From Dentipellis sp. KUC8613 (taxonomy: Eukaryota > Basidiomycota > Agaricomycetes > Russulales > Hericiaceae): 64,000 nucleotides of DNA. Under the pieces are notes generated by a model. It was not told the origin of the DNA. It made no database searches and saw nothing but the letters and a program-made list of their open reading frames with translations. Each line of letters starts with the position of its first letter. Position 1 is the stretch's first letter. The DNA lies in the NCBI GenBank assembly GCA_002286715.1, contig NSJX01000004.1:818253-882252 (forward strand), read 5' to 3'. Below, piece after piece: positions 43,737 to 56,274 of this stretch. Made by a program: the position numbers and the translations under genes.

Positions 43737-46700
43737 GCTTGAAGTAGTGGTCACATCTAGACTAGGATCTGTTGCGTGCATTTACTACAGGAATATCTAG
43801 AGTTTTTGGGTACGTACATAAATATATATATACTTACATGATGAGTTACATCGACGTCATGATCGTCCAGTACGTTAGTGACCGGCTGCTCCCGGCCCGG
43901 TCCTGGTCGCGGTATCCGCGACGTCAGAGTCCTCTTCCTCCGTCTCATACGACTACGTGGGCATATGTATGGACCACTAGTTCTTGAATCCCTTACACTC
44001 GGAAAAACCATCACGTATCTGCATGCCTTCATCAGGTCACGAGCAGGAGACAATATTGAAGACACCAATACCTTGTAGTTCCGCTTACGGCAAGCACATG
44101 CTCATATACGGGTTTCTCCAGCGATGTCAACTCTCCAAGCACATTTATTACAAGACGCAGCGTATCGGTGGTCCCACGCAGGCCGAAAAGGTATCTTGAA
44201 AGAGGCGCTTGTGAGCTGGTACGTCCGTGCCGATGCGATATAACGGCCTTCTGTTCCTTGATGCCATGCGGTTAGCAGCACCGTTAGTCGCTCACGAGTA
44301 CAGGGTATAGAACTTTAGTCAAGCCCATCAGATGTCGCGGCCGAAATATGCCTGCTGATAGCCCGACGGCAGCAGGGTCGAAGGCGAAAGTGCTCGTGCT
44401 AACATTCAGGTGATAGCTTCATCGAGCCAAAATGGAACAAGGGACTCTCTCCAAGAATGATGGCCATCAGCTTCTATCTCCAGACGAAACAATAGCAGGC
44501 GTTGACTCGGGTGGTCACCTGGCTGATCTGTTATACCAGCTATGTCTTGGTATTGGTATATAAGAACACCGTCCACGTACTCCGTAGCCAACGCCTCCCC
44601 GCCTCGGCCCTGTACCGCCAGGGAGGGCCTCGTCGTACTTTGTTCTGAATTCTTCCGCCGCGATACTGCGTTAGGATGACGTTCATCTACCTTCTGGCTA
44701 CGTAGCCACCCGCGGCATGGCGAGTTGAGAGGTTAGCTCTCTCGTCAAGCTACGAAAACGGCGTCCGTTGCTAACCTAGATTATAGAGCAGACGTGCCTC
44801 GCACAGTCACAGTCCTCCCTGTCTACGCGAAAGCTCTCACCTCGAGGCACATCCCCTATAGGGCGTACTGCCCGCCGTCTCCCATCATCCGCTTCCTGAG
44901 ACTATTGAGGCATGTGCGTTCATACCAAGGATACGCTATTCGTGGCAATGCTCTTCTCGAGTTCGAGAACGGGAGCATACCGGTCAGCACGACGTCTGCC
45001 ATGAGGGTGTGTTTATTTCGCAGCATTGTCATTATTTTAACATCAGCTGAACGGACTTCTTCCCTGGAAGCCTGAGGCACTGTCTTCGCCCTTCATGATC
45101 GCGGCGTACGTTCTTCCATTCGTGTACGGTGTTCCGCGACGACGTTTGCCTCTCGACTGCTGCCCGGGCAGAGTATCTTCGCGACGAAAGCAGCCTGCAG
45201 AGTACCCTACCCCTTCGATGCTGTCTGCAAACAGTGCCAGCCAACCCTCATCCTCAATATCCCCAATTATCACCCCGGGAGGACGTATGGAGAAACTTGG
45301 ACCGCACTTGCTCACCCTGTGCTCTGGATACTGCCGGTTTATGCCATCTTGCCGGATTGTTGGATGCTAGCTCCTCAATCTGTCCCCAGTCTACATCCTA
45401 TGCCCGATGTCTGCAGCATCGGGCGGTCGACCACCACCATCACCATTGTCGACCTGACTGGCCTGCGGGATTCCTTGGCTATGAGACTGGTCCTATTCTT
45501 TGTCCGGACATCTGGGGTCGTTGGGGTATCCTTCCATCTCGCGAGCCTGGTCATTCATTTTCCGTATCGTACTTGGAACGGTCCAAGTCCAGGCCAGCAA
45601 GATGTCGTGCAGGCGAATGGACGCATGCATGTGTTTATGCGGCGCTCCTGCACGCTGAGGGCGGAGGGCATAGGGATGCGCGTTGGTCTCAGCGCGCCAA
45701 ATAGTGCGCTTCCTAACACGGCGTCCAGACACTGCCTGCACTTTACCACGGAGCTCGGTGCCGAATGTGGTAGATGTAGATGACAGGCTGCGGAATACGC
45801 TCTCTCGATGAGAGTCGCAGGTAAGATGGACTTGGTATTTATCTCCTTGCGTAAACCGTAGACGGCGGATTTCTGACTGTATCCCAGATATAGCTTTCCG
45901 ACCTGCGAACCCTAGGCAATGTCACGCTTACGGTCTTCTTGGCCTAAGCTCAAGCTGCGATTCAGCTCTCGGGCAGGAGAACTTGAGTACAGAAGTACTA
46001 TCTCGCATTCTCTAACTATTGCTCAGCAAGCTGACTGGCTCCCGCAGAGTAGTGTAGTTTTGGCGTTCTGAGCGTGACTGGTTCTTGGGCGTAGCTGGTC
46101 CTAAGGAGGCGTCGCGAGTCTCGCGACTGAACGGAATGTGGGGGCTAGGGCCCAGCCCTCGCATACGTTCTTGCCTCCCGGGACCAGCAGCTACGTTCTC
46201 TTGAATAGAGGGTACGCATTCCCAAAAATTTGCCGCCTTACAGTCGCTCACAGTCGTTGCTCGCCCTACAGACAACGTCCCCAAAAGTGGTGGCTGCCGT
46301 CATTCGTTTGACACGAAGGCCTCCTCGTCGAGACCTGCGACTGCTCCGCGAATCGCATCCGCCCACGGCGTCCCGGCCGCCCATCCATCTTGGCTGTCTG
46401 TTCACCCCCTCGTTTGTGGCGTCCTCCCGTGGACGACTTCGCGCCCCGGCGGACTGAGTCATTGAATTGTCTGGTAAGAGACGGTGGGATTTAAACTTAC
46501 CTTGCCACATCGAGCAGGGACTATTGCATGACACAGAGGCTCGGCTGGCACGTTCGGGTAGCGCTCTGGACTTCGCACGCGATGCCGACAAAGAGGCTCG
46601 CACGCGACGCTAACTTGACCAGCAATTGGATAACTGTATTGCAGGTGCGTACGCAGTTTCTTGACCGTCCCCTTTTAAACTCATTAATTCGTTGCTATAG

Positions 46701-47593
46701 TTTGCTGCTCTCTCTCGGTGTGGTAGATTGCAAGCACTTCCCGCCGTACTGCTCGTCGGTGTCACGGTACAGTATTTCACTTTGTTTTACTAGGCACACA
46801 GTACTCATGCACCATTGCACGGACGACGGGCGGAGAGCTTTTTACAAGCTTTCCGCCCATGCCATTTTACAGGTTCTCCCTTCCCTTCTTTAACCACATA
46901 CGCTTGCCCTAAACCACCACGGGTGACCTTGATAGAGCGGGTAGGGTGTCTTCACCATATGTTGATTTCCATTTACTAACGTGCATATAAAATAGCCGAA
47001 CTGCTGAACAGTTTTCTAGTGGTCAACGCAGCGATGCGGTGTCGTCCGGGGAGTCACGCATGCCGTACAGCCAGCCCTGCTTCGCCGTCATGCTTTAGGA
47101 CCAGCTTGAAGTGGTAAGGGTCCCCTGTCTTTTCCGACTTTTCTTTGGCGTTGTAGGTCTGCCTGTCGAAGGAGTCCACTTGGACGCCGCGACCACATAC
47201 AGTGAACGGACGGCCGCTGTAAGATGGCGGGCGAAGGGACGGGCGTGCATGCGAGGAGAGGAACATTAGTCAGGTCTCATTATGGCGAAGGACGGAGACC
47301 GAGTGTCCGAGTGATCATGTAATGGAGGACGGAGAATAGAGCACTGCAGCCCCGCGTTCAGAATCCAACTGGTTGACTTGCGCTTCCTAAGAAGAAACAC
47401 TTGTATATACGCAGTACAAAGGTCATGAACAAAACGAAATCATCCGGGCATTACATTATCGCTGTTAACAGTAACGCTTCGAATACACACCGGTAGGTCG
47501 AAGGCGAGAGCAAAGCGGGAGGGCGTGAAAAAGAAATGAGGGGGTAACTGGTGGCAACATGTCCGAAACAAGAGGTCTATGTCGCCTCGAAAA
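43737..47593. other. Gene-poor 3.9-kb region with coding-like relics
   Basis: This is the longest stretch without a gene I can support. A TATATAAG box lies at about 44559-44566 on plus. About 120 nt later an ATG at 44677 (MTFIYLLAT) can splice to a frame at 44785-45007 (LPVYAKALTSRHIPYRAY, ALLEFENGSIPVSTTSAM), then to 45050-45100 and perhaps the long frame at 45129-45704. Joints are weak and no family is recognised, so it may be a decayed gene. A second TATA (CATATAAAATAG) is at 46984-46995. On minus, 47266-47054 encodes a coding-like stretch (TGDPYHFKLVLKHDGEAG) with no partner exon. No transposon ends or tRNA seen. Confidence 0.35.
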
Positions 47594-48545
<952 letters not shown>

Positions 48546-48776
48546 TTCCAAAACAGAATTGCGGGTGGTGTAAGGGTAGAGAAGGCGGAGGCAACGGCGA
48601 AGGAGGAGCAAAGAAGGGATGGAGGAGGAGGATGGACTAAGAGGCTCCTTGCGGCAGCAGCGACCGTATCTGGCTCTGGCCACCTTCTCGCCGCCCGTTG
48701 CCGGCCGGCGCCCCGCCCGGCACGGCGTGCCCTCCGCGAGTAGCGTTTAGTAGACCGCTCTCTATCTCCTCATCCC
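48546..48776. promoter_or_regulatory. Shared YPT7/ATG16 divergent promoter
   Basis: Only 231 bp separate the two ATGs. The left part is purine-rich on plus (48570-48640) and the right part GC-rich (48690-48740). No TATA box is visible. Two genes of the vacuole/autophagy route thus share one regulatory gap. Confidence 0.55.
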
Positions 48777-49778
48777 ATGGCAGAACCTGCCTGGCAGGAA
48801 TTGCTTCGGTTGCGCCTTGCAGAGCGCAATGCGAAGGAGTCTGCTTTCGCACCTATCATCGAGCAATGTACGCTAGACCAACGTTTCCCCAGTTGACTTT
48901 CAATATCTCAGACCTTCTAAGATCGCAGGTTGGCTCAGCAAACCAAGCTCCTGAAAGAAAGGAATGCATCTCTTCTGCGTGCAGTCTCCAGTGTAAAGCA
49001 GAACCCTAGCAGCTCGACTGTGTTCATTCCGGGTACGGGAGAGGAGTGAGTGGCACAGATCTCTATTCAACTCGTTTACTGATACTGTGTGAGACAGGAA
49101 TCCTGTCCGAGCAGCGTACATTGCCTCTCTTGAGTCTCAAATCTCCTCGTTACGGGATGAACTTGCCACAGTGTACAAGACTCAAGGCCAGAATGCGCAG
49201 CGTCTCCTGGCCATGAACGAAACCCTTCGTGAGAAGGAGGAGCTCGCTAGGATGGATTCTGATGCTCTGAGAAAGACCAGAGAGGAGATCACCAACCTCA
49301 GAAGGAAAGTTGATCAGCATGCGGAAGTCATGGCTGAAAAGGATAGGACAGCTCAAGTACGTCCATCTGAGCCAGCCATTCTTCATGTACTAAAGGCCTT
49401 TTCTAGATCCTTCATGACGAAATCAGCACCCTCCAACTGGAGCTGGGACAGATCGAGGAACGGAACCAAAATCTGACCAGGGATAACGCGAAGCTGCTTC
49501 AGCGGTGGCTCGACGCGAAACAGACAGAGGCCAACAAGATGAATGAGGCCAATGAATTCTACGAGGATATGCGTACGCGGCACGAAGCGGTATTGAATTG
49601 GAGAGATGGTTCCGAGTCGGTGTCGAACACAGGTGACAACGCAGATGCTCAGAGCGTCTCACAGCACAGCAATCTGTCGGGAAACGGGAGTGCGAACGGG
49701 GAGGGACTCACGACGGGGACGAAGGATGGGACAAGATCTCAACCAGAGAAGGGGGTGAATCTGACGCCGAATGGCTGA
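48777..49778 (+). CDS. ATG16: Autophagy protein Atg16
   Basis: Exons 48777-48867, 48922-49045, 49098-49356 and 49407-49778 give 281 aa. The N-terminal helix (WQELLRLRLAERNAKESAF) matches the Atg5-binding region (W..LL..RL..RN). A long coiled coil follows (ASLESQISSLRDELATVY, ALRKTREEITNLRRKVDQH, LHDEISTLQLELGQIEERN), ending in the family-typical LLQRWLDAKQTEANKMNEAN. The Ser/Gly/Asn-rich tail has no WD40 repeats, as in yeast and other fungal Atg16, unlike animal ATG16L1. Atg16 dimerises and holds Atg12-Atg5 at the phagophore to direct Atg8 lipidation. The exon 2 acceptor (AAG at 48921) restores QYRRLAQQTKLL. Head-to-head with YPT7. Confidence 0.92.
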
Positions 49779-50183
49779 TGGTCGATGAGTAGTCTGTTTC
49801 TTTGCTGCTGGAGAACTAGTCTTTTTGTTTTCATTTTGTGGCGTTGCTGTTCTCACCATATTATTGATACCCAGTGCTGTTCCTTCGAGTGTTGTCTAAT
49901 GCCAGCGTCGTATTTCTGTTGTTTGGAATGTGAGTGTCCTCGCTGCAGACCAATCAACGCTGCCCGCCGTCTCGCACGTGATCCCAACGCGTCCGTTGAA
50001 GGTTTGTTTGGCTTTGCTTGAACACACGTGTATATAATCCTTGTCAGCCGTTCGTCCGCCTCTTCTTCGAGTTGCTTCCCGCCGCCGTTGCACTTCAACT
50101 CAAGTTCAAGAACATCTATCCACAGAACACACCCTATTCTAAGGCACATATTATTTCTTCTTCCTTCTTTATTTCCGGTCACA
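49779..50183 (+). promoter_or_regulatory. Promoter of the Gly/Ser-rich secreted protein gene
   Basis: This 405-bp gap contains GTATATAATCC at about 50029-50039, some 150 nt before the ATG, followed by a C/T-rich stretch, consistent with a strong promoter and leader. The ATG16 3' end is at the left. Confidence 0.45.
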
Positions 50184-52566
50184 ATGCGCACTACAACGCT
50201 CCATCTGTCTCTTCTGGCGGCTACGCTCTCTCCTACCATCATCAATGCTTCTCCTATCCCCTTCGCTCATCAGTCTACCAACTCAGCGCGCTCAATCCAA
50301 CAAAGGGCGGAGGCCGGCAACGGCGGCGGGCGTGTTGCTATCCGTGACTATGCCGATCCTGCGATGATTGGCAGAGATACGGGCCTCGGCTCTCTTAACA
50401 TTCTCTCGACCAATGCTGGTGACGGAGGAGATGCCTCCTCTGGTGAAGCGTGCGGGTGAGTTCGTTGCTGACCTTTCAGGCTGCATCATCCTAAATGTTA
50501 TTTGTTGGTGTAGGGATGGCTCTTCCCCAGCCTACACTGGATCGGGCGGCGCGGCACCTGGGGGTAATATAGACCTTGGCGGCTCTCCTGACGCCGGCTC
50601 AGGCTCTAGCTCTGGCTCTGGCTCTGGCTCAGGCTCAGGCTCAGGCTCTGGCGGCGGCGGATCTGGTAACGGAGACAGCGGCTCTGGCTCTGGTTCTGGT
50701 TCAGGCTCCGGCTCCGGGGGCTCTGGAGACGGGGGTTCTGGTGACGGCAATCCATCCGGTTCTGGCGGCCCCAGCTCTAACGGGGGCGCCGGTTCAGGCA
50801 GCGGGGGCCCTGGTGGGGATGGCAGCAGCCCTCCCAGTTCTGGCGACGGTGCATCTGCAAGTAGCCCCTCAAGCAACACTGACTCCGGAAATTCTGGCGA
50901 CGGTGCGGGTGGTGCCCCACCGTCGGGTTCGGGTTCGGGTGATTCTACCCCCCCGGCGTCTGGCTCGGGCTCAGGCGATGGAGGCTCAGGCAGTGGAAGC
51001 TCCGACAGTGGCTCCTCAGGCAATGCTAATCCCGGGGACAGTGGCTCTGGTAACGGTGCTTCGAGCGACGGTGGCTCTATAGATTCGGGCTCCGGTTCTG
51101 GGTCTGGGTCTGGTTCTGGTTCTGGTTCTGACTCCGGCTCTGGTTCCGGTAGTGGTCCCAGCAGCGGCAACACCGATGGAGCGTTCGATCCCGGTAACAA
51201 CAACCTCGGGCAACCCGCAGGAGGGGATTCGGATGGCAGTCCCCTCGGCGACGCTCTGGGAGATGGAACCAGCGGCCTTGGCGGTGCTACAGATAGCTCT
51301 GACACAGGTTCTCTTGTCAATGTTCTCTCGAACAATGCTGGTGATGGCGGAAGCGCATCTTCTGGGGGCACACAAGCGTGAGCGCACCTCGTCTTTTAGC
51401 ACCTTTTGCCTCATTTGCTAATTGCATACTAGTGCTAGTGGTTCAGCTGGTTCCGAGGGTACTGGGACAGCCGGCAGTGCCAATGGTGGGTCCGCCTCCT
51501 CTGACGGGCTTATCAACGTCTTGTCAAACAATGCTGGAGATGGAGGCAACGCTTCTTCAGGCGGCATGGAAGAGTACGTATATTCTCACCCGAATAACAA
51601 TATAGGAGTTGACTGTATCTTTTAGTATCAGCGACTCTTCAAGCACGAGCGGTTCTGGCACAGGCGGAAAGGCAACTGGAGGGCAATCTCAAAGCGACGG
51701 CGGCCTCCTCAATGTCCTTTCAGACAACGCCGGGGATGGTGGCAACGCTTCCTCCGGAGGAATGGACTCTTCAGAAGATATGGCAATGTAAGCATACGTC
51801 GTTTTCTTCTGAACGCTTAAGTAACAAGATACAGGAAACGTGAACCGGCGGGTTACACTGGGACTGGCGGTAACGCCAACGGTGGTTCCGTCACTAGCCC
51901 TCGCCCTCGGCCCCAGCAAAACCGCGTCAAGAGCAAGGGTAGCCCGGCTCCAGGCAGTGCAGTAGAAGATGCTCTCGATTCAACCGGGATCTTCAAGCGA
52001 GCTACTCTCAACGTTAGGTCGAACACTGGCACCGGGGGTTCTGCTCAAGGGGGTTCTTTCCGAGGCCCCGAAGGGCTGATCAACATCTTGTCTGGTGCGT
52101 GTTCATAACAATTGTCTCGGAGGCGTCGCGACTGATTTTACAAAAGACAATGCGGGCGACGGAGGCGTTGCAAAATCTGGCGATATCAAGAGGGCCAACT
52201 CTGGCGCAGGGGGCTCGGCTACCGGGGGATCCGTTCATGGGTCTTCTGGGTTGATCAACGTCATGTCTGGTATGTTCTACGCCGCGGATTACAGAGGCGA
52301 TTATTGATGTAACCCGTTGATAGGCAATGCGGGCGACGGCGGCAATGCGAAGTCGGGCCAGATCATGAAGAGCGGACCCGACGCCGCGTTCACCGGCGCT
52401 GGAGGCAAGGCAGCTGGAGGTTCCGTGAAGGGTGGCACCAACGATGGTTTGGTCAATGTTATGTCCAGTGAGTAGTCTCCAAAAATATGTTTAGGTCGTG
52501 CTCAACGTACGTGATCTAGACAATGCTGGAGATGGTGGTAATTCTGGTTCCGGGAGCATTCATTGA
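50184..52566 (+). CDS. Secreted Gly/Ser-rich protein made of exon-sized NAGDGG repeats
   Basis: Eight exons (50184-50455, 50514-51377, 51433-51573, 51626-51787, 51835-52094, 52147-52269, 52324-52467, 52520-52566) give 670 aa. A signal peptide (MRTTTLHLSLLAATLSPTIINA) precedes a mature protein with no recognised domain. One unit recurs at exon ends: (S)LxNVLSNNAGDGGxASSG. Copies are NILSTNAGDGGDASSG, NVLSNNAGDGGSASSG, NVLSNNAGDGGNASSG and NVLSDNAGDGGNASSG, then forms where the intron falls inside the unit (INILSG|DNAGDGGVAKSG, INVMSG|GNAGDGGNAKSG, VNVMSS|NNAGDGGNSGSG). Between the units lie Gly/Ser/Thr-rich spacers such as GTGGKATGG. Exon 2 holds a 220-residue Ser-Gly tract. Likely an extracellular or wall-associated structural or adhesive protein; that is inference. 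Confidence 0.85.
50592..50735 (+). repeat. Hexanucleotide-type (GGCTCT/GGCTCA)n coding microsatellite
   Basis: Near-perfect repeats of 6 bp encode Ser-Gly dipeptides inside exon 2 of the secreted protein gene, with a second tract at about 51085-51155. Such tracts change copy number by slippage without shifting the frame. Confidence 0.8.
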
Positions 52567-53224
52567 TGTGGATTGTCAGCTCCATACTGTTAGAAGTTAC
52601 CTTTGGATGAGCGTAGTTGATACGAGACTGTGGATCGATATTGTGACGCGAACATCTTCATTTATTTTTTAGTCTTTAGTGTATATTTGCATATACACCC
52701 CGTATCGTGGAAGTTTGCTTACCGAAAACAGAGCGGCATCGATCCGGATAGCCTCAGTCAAGGTGGCCTAACCTAGTGGATGAGTACTTTGAAAGAATAC
52801 ATACAACCGCTAGCATTGCATATATATGCGCTGACGCGTCAGTCCATAGAGGGAGAACACACAGGAGAGGTGGACGCAGATTGAAACAGAAGTAAACAGT
52901 CGGAAGACTTGAGCACGAAACCGGTAAATAAAGAACAAGAAATAAGAAAAGTACCAGGCAAGGATAACGTGGCAGGCCTATTTCATCATGCGGGACACAG
53001 GCTCTGGAGCAAGTAAGCGGCAGTGAACAGCCGCCTGCGCAGAGAAGAACACGAAAAAGAAAAGGTTAAAACAGCAACAACACACATCATCGCATGAAAG
53101 ATGAGAACTGAGACTGGGCTTCTAAGCCGTGATAAAAGGCTACATTCTGAGTGTGGACAAGATTATGAGGCAAGCGAAGTTGATCACCGAGTGCGAGTGG
53201 AACTGATGAGTTTTGTGCATGCAA
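52567..53224. other. Convergent 3' flanks
   Basis: The secreted-protein gene and PUB1 converge over 658 bp. A T-rich run is at 52660-52675 and an A-rich run at 52920-52950, plausible polyadenylation regions. A 67-codon open frame at 53101-53304 overlaps the PUB1 3' end and looks spurious. Confidence 0.45.
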
Positions 53225-54709
53225 TTAGGAACCCTGCTGACCGTCCGCTGCGCCCTGCTGACCAGCGGCGGCCTGCTGTCCGTAGTAGCCTGGGAGCGAG
53301 ATGACTGTCAGTGAGCATACTCTAACGAGAAAGCAGAACACGCACCACCCCAATAATTCGAGTAGTAAGAGTTCGGGTCACCGCCAGGCCACTGGCCCTG
53401 AGCGGCCTGTCCAGCCGCCGCCGAAGGATCCGCGCCGGGGGCAGTCTGACCAGCACCAAGACCAGCGCCGGCAGCACCAGCTGCAGGCTGGGGCATGCCG
53501 GGAGCAGCTCCGCCTGGGCTCCCGGCCGTAGCACCCTGGTTCGGGTAGCCCGCGTACCCGCCAAACCCATATTGACCGTAGGTGTTGGGCTGCGGCATGC
53601 CATACATAGGCTGAAATTGAGAGTATCAGACATGCGTCAGATGTATTAGATGCGAGAACTTTACCATGCTACCGAATGGAGAGGCGCTCGTCGCAGGGCT
53701 CAAGGGAGTGCCGGGAACAACAGCCGCACCATCGGCCCTGTCCTTACCCCAACTGCACTTGATGGGGCGTCCGTGAACCATCTGACCCTGGAGCTGGATG
53801 ATGGCCAGCGCGGCATGCTCGTGAGTATCGAGCTTGACGAATGCGAAGCCACGGTCGGCCTGCATACGGATCTCCGACAGATAGCCAATGGACTGGAAGA
53901 GCGGGATGAGGTCGGCCTGGGTGCAATACGGGACGAGGTTGCCAACGTAAACCGTGGAGTTGTATGCGGGGGTCTGCTGCACGACGGATTCGTAGGAAAG
54001 AGGGCCGCCCTGGAAGTTGATAGGCGCAGGTGCACCACCAGCGCCGCCGCCGGGACGAGGAGAAGCCGCGGGCATGGCACCCTGAGTCTTCTGGTTCGCC
54101 CAGTTAACACGGATGGCGCGAGAGCCCAACCATTCGCCGTTCATGGTGGCGATGGCCTGTTCAGCATCGGTCTTGTCCCTGAAGGCAAGGAAACCGTAGC
54201 CACGAGACTTTCCAGAGTTCATGTCCCACATAACACGGGCGTCGGACATGGTGCCGAAGGCAGCGAATGCCTTGGCCAACACCTCGTCGTTGACTTCGGG
54301 GGAGAGGTCGCCGACGAAGACGTGGTAGTGACCGGAGGTGTCTTCCTTGTTTTGCTGGCCTTGGTACGCCCAGTTGACACGGATTTCGGTGTCAAAGATT
54401 TTACGGCCGTTGAGGGTCTGGAGAGCCGTCTCCGCAGCACGCATGTCCATGTACTCGACGAAGCCATAGTTGAGGCCGCCGTGCTGATAATTACGGTCCG
54501 GGATGATTTTGACGTGCTGGACGGGACCGGCAACAGCGAAGATCTCCGTGAGCATGTATTCGGTAACACGGGGGCTGAGATTGCCGACGTAGAGGTGAGC
54601 CCGTCTCTGTGAATATGCGACGCATAGATATGAGAGATCCTGTGCAGGTATAGAGAAGGTAAATGCGTACAGGGGCCTCGGCCGCACCCATTGGACTCAT
54701 CGGATTCAT
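53225..54709 (-). CDS. PUB1: Pub1/TIA1-like protein with three RRMs
   Basis: Four exons (54709-54671, 54606-53665, 53610-53346, 53289-53225) give 436 aa. Exon 1 has only 13 codons (MNPMSPMGAAEAP). RRM1 (RRAHLYVGNLSPRVTEYML, GLNYGFVEYMD), RRM2 (GHYHVFVGDLSPEVNDEVL, KSRGYGFLAFRDK) and RRM3 (NSTVYVGNLVPYCTQADLI, DRGFAFVKLDTHEHA) all carry intact RNP1 and RNP2. The tail is Gln/Gly/Ala/Tyr-rich (YSNYWGGYYGQQAAAGQQG), a prion-like low-complexity region typical of Pub1 and TIA-1. These proteins bind U- and AU-rich mRNA, control stability and translation, and enter stress granules. A GA-rich tract sits just upstream of the ATG. Confidence 0.95.
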
Positions 54710-55064
54710 GTCGAATGATAGAGCGAAGTCGTAAGACCTGGGAGAGGAAGAGAGGTGAGACAAATTTTAAATCGATCGGCGGAGACCCACGGACAAAAAG
54801 CAGAGAAAGCGACCGGGAAGGCAAATGCTATGAGAGACAGAGAGAGAGGAGAGAGGAGGAGATGAACAAAGGGAAGAGAGAGAGACAGAGAGACAGAGAG
54901 GAAATAGAGACAGAGAAAAGAGACGACGACGCAGCGGACGAGGAGGAGAGCGAGTCTGAACTACGGCCGTCGACGCTGCCGCCGACCCGCCTCATCTCAT
55001 CCAGGCACTCTCCGGCTATCTCCGAAACTCAGAACACTCGATACTATCGCGGTGGCTACTACAT
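54710..55064. promoter_or_regulatory. PUB1 promoter/leader and PHB1 3' flank
   Basis: This 355-bp gap between two minus-strand genes includes a purine tract described separately. On the PUB1 sense strand it is C/T-rich, which is common in basidiomycete core promoters. No coding signal beyond that. Confidence 0.45.
54831..54925. repeat. Imperfect (GA)n / GAGACA simple repeat
   Basis: About 95 bp of almost pure purine, dominated by GA dinucleotides and GAGACA units. It lies 120-215 nt upstream of the PUB1 ATG, so it is a CT tract in the PUB1 promoter or leader. Confidence 0.8.
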
Positions 55065-56274
55065 CTACTTGTCTGTAGGTACATTCAGCAGCACATTGCC
55101 CCCAGAGCTCGGGATGTAGGTCACATTCCGGCTCGACGACAGCGACTGCACGATCGCCTTGGCCGCCTCGATCTTCCGGAACGCCACAAACGCCTCGCCC
55201 GCCTTGTCCAGCGCACGCGATATCGTCGCCGCCGCCTCTGCCTCGCCCTCTGCCCGAATGACCGCTGCCTGACGCTCTTGCTCGGCCTGTGTTTGTGTCA
55301 GCATTAAGGAGACATGTATATGGCAGCAAGGCAGGCTCTTACCTTTTCGACAATGAACTTGGCCCGCTCAGCGTCTGCAACATGCTCATCAGCCATCGCC
55401 GCATCATCGTGGAGTCTCTGAATACATACCTTGCTGTGCAATCTGTTTGGCCTCGACAGCTTGTGTGAATTCCTGTTCTCTATGTCAGTATGAGTTCATT
55501 CATTTGCCATACAAAGTTCGTACCTTCCCGAAGGTCAAGTGGGTGATGGACACATCCTCCAGCTTGATATTGAACTCCCCAGCGCGCTGCAGCAGATCCG
55601 CCCGGATCCTCGACGAAACCTTATGCGCCCGTCGACGTCAGTGCGCATTCCAAAGATGGCGCGTCAGGGGCACTCACGACTTCACGCTGCGTGATCAACT
55701 CTGCCGCGTCGAATTGCGCGACAATGCTCTTCAACACTTCATTCCCAATGGAAGGGAGCACCCTTTCATCATAATCCAGACCGAGACTTTGGTAGATTTT
55801 GGGCAGGTGCTCAACGTCCGGTCGTGAGAGGACACGGAGCGTGAGCGTGACCATCTGCAGGTCCTTCGAGCCGGTGGTGGTAGAGATGTTCTACAAGCAA
55901 GAATATACGGCTCAGTGCGACATCTGAATGAGAGGAGATATTGCATACGCGGGGCTTGATGCGGCAGTCGTACAGAATGGCGCGCTGCAACCAGGGAATC
56001 AAGAAATGTGTGCCCTCAGGTTTGGCCTGATTGCAATGATCAGTAAGGGAAGATCCAGAGCAATAGAGTGCGACACACCTCATTCTTCACACCCTGGAAC
56101 CTGTCGAACATAACAGCACGGTACCCTCCTGGAACGTCATACAAGCTAGCCTGAACAACCGCGGCGGCGATGGCCACCGGGACTGGTGAGCATTCCGAGG
56201 TCAGTATAGCGTGCCATATACCTCGAGGAGATGTACGCACTGGCCAGACGGGATGCAGCTTGCGAAAAAGCCAT
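55065..56274 (-). CDS. PHB1: Prohibitin 1
   Basis: Eight exons (56274-56241, 56182-56079, 56026-55949, 55890-55678, 55619-55524, 55472-55430, 55374-55343, 55286-55065) give 273 aa, the normal length. The N-terminus ([20 protein letters not shown]) is the membrane anchor. The SPFH domain follows: [71 protein letters not shown] and [17 protein letters not shown], then the coiled coil ([20 protein letters not shown]) and [16 protein letters not shown]. The YDERVLPSI and THLTFGKEFT forms fit PHB1 better than PHB2. With PHB2 it forms ring complexes in the mitochondrial inner membrane that scaffold m-AAA protease and cristae. Confidence 0.95.

Noticed and set aside
43737..47593. Degenerate transposon in the gene-poor region
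   Set aside because: No terminal inverted repeats, target duplications, transposase or reverse-transcriptase motifs were visible.
53650..54612. 320-codon open frame on plus opposite PUB1
   Set aside because: It is the antisense shadow of three conserved RRMs; no plausible product.
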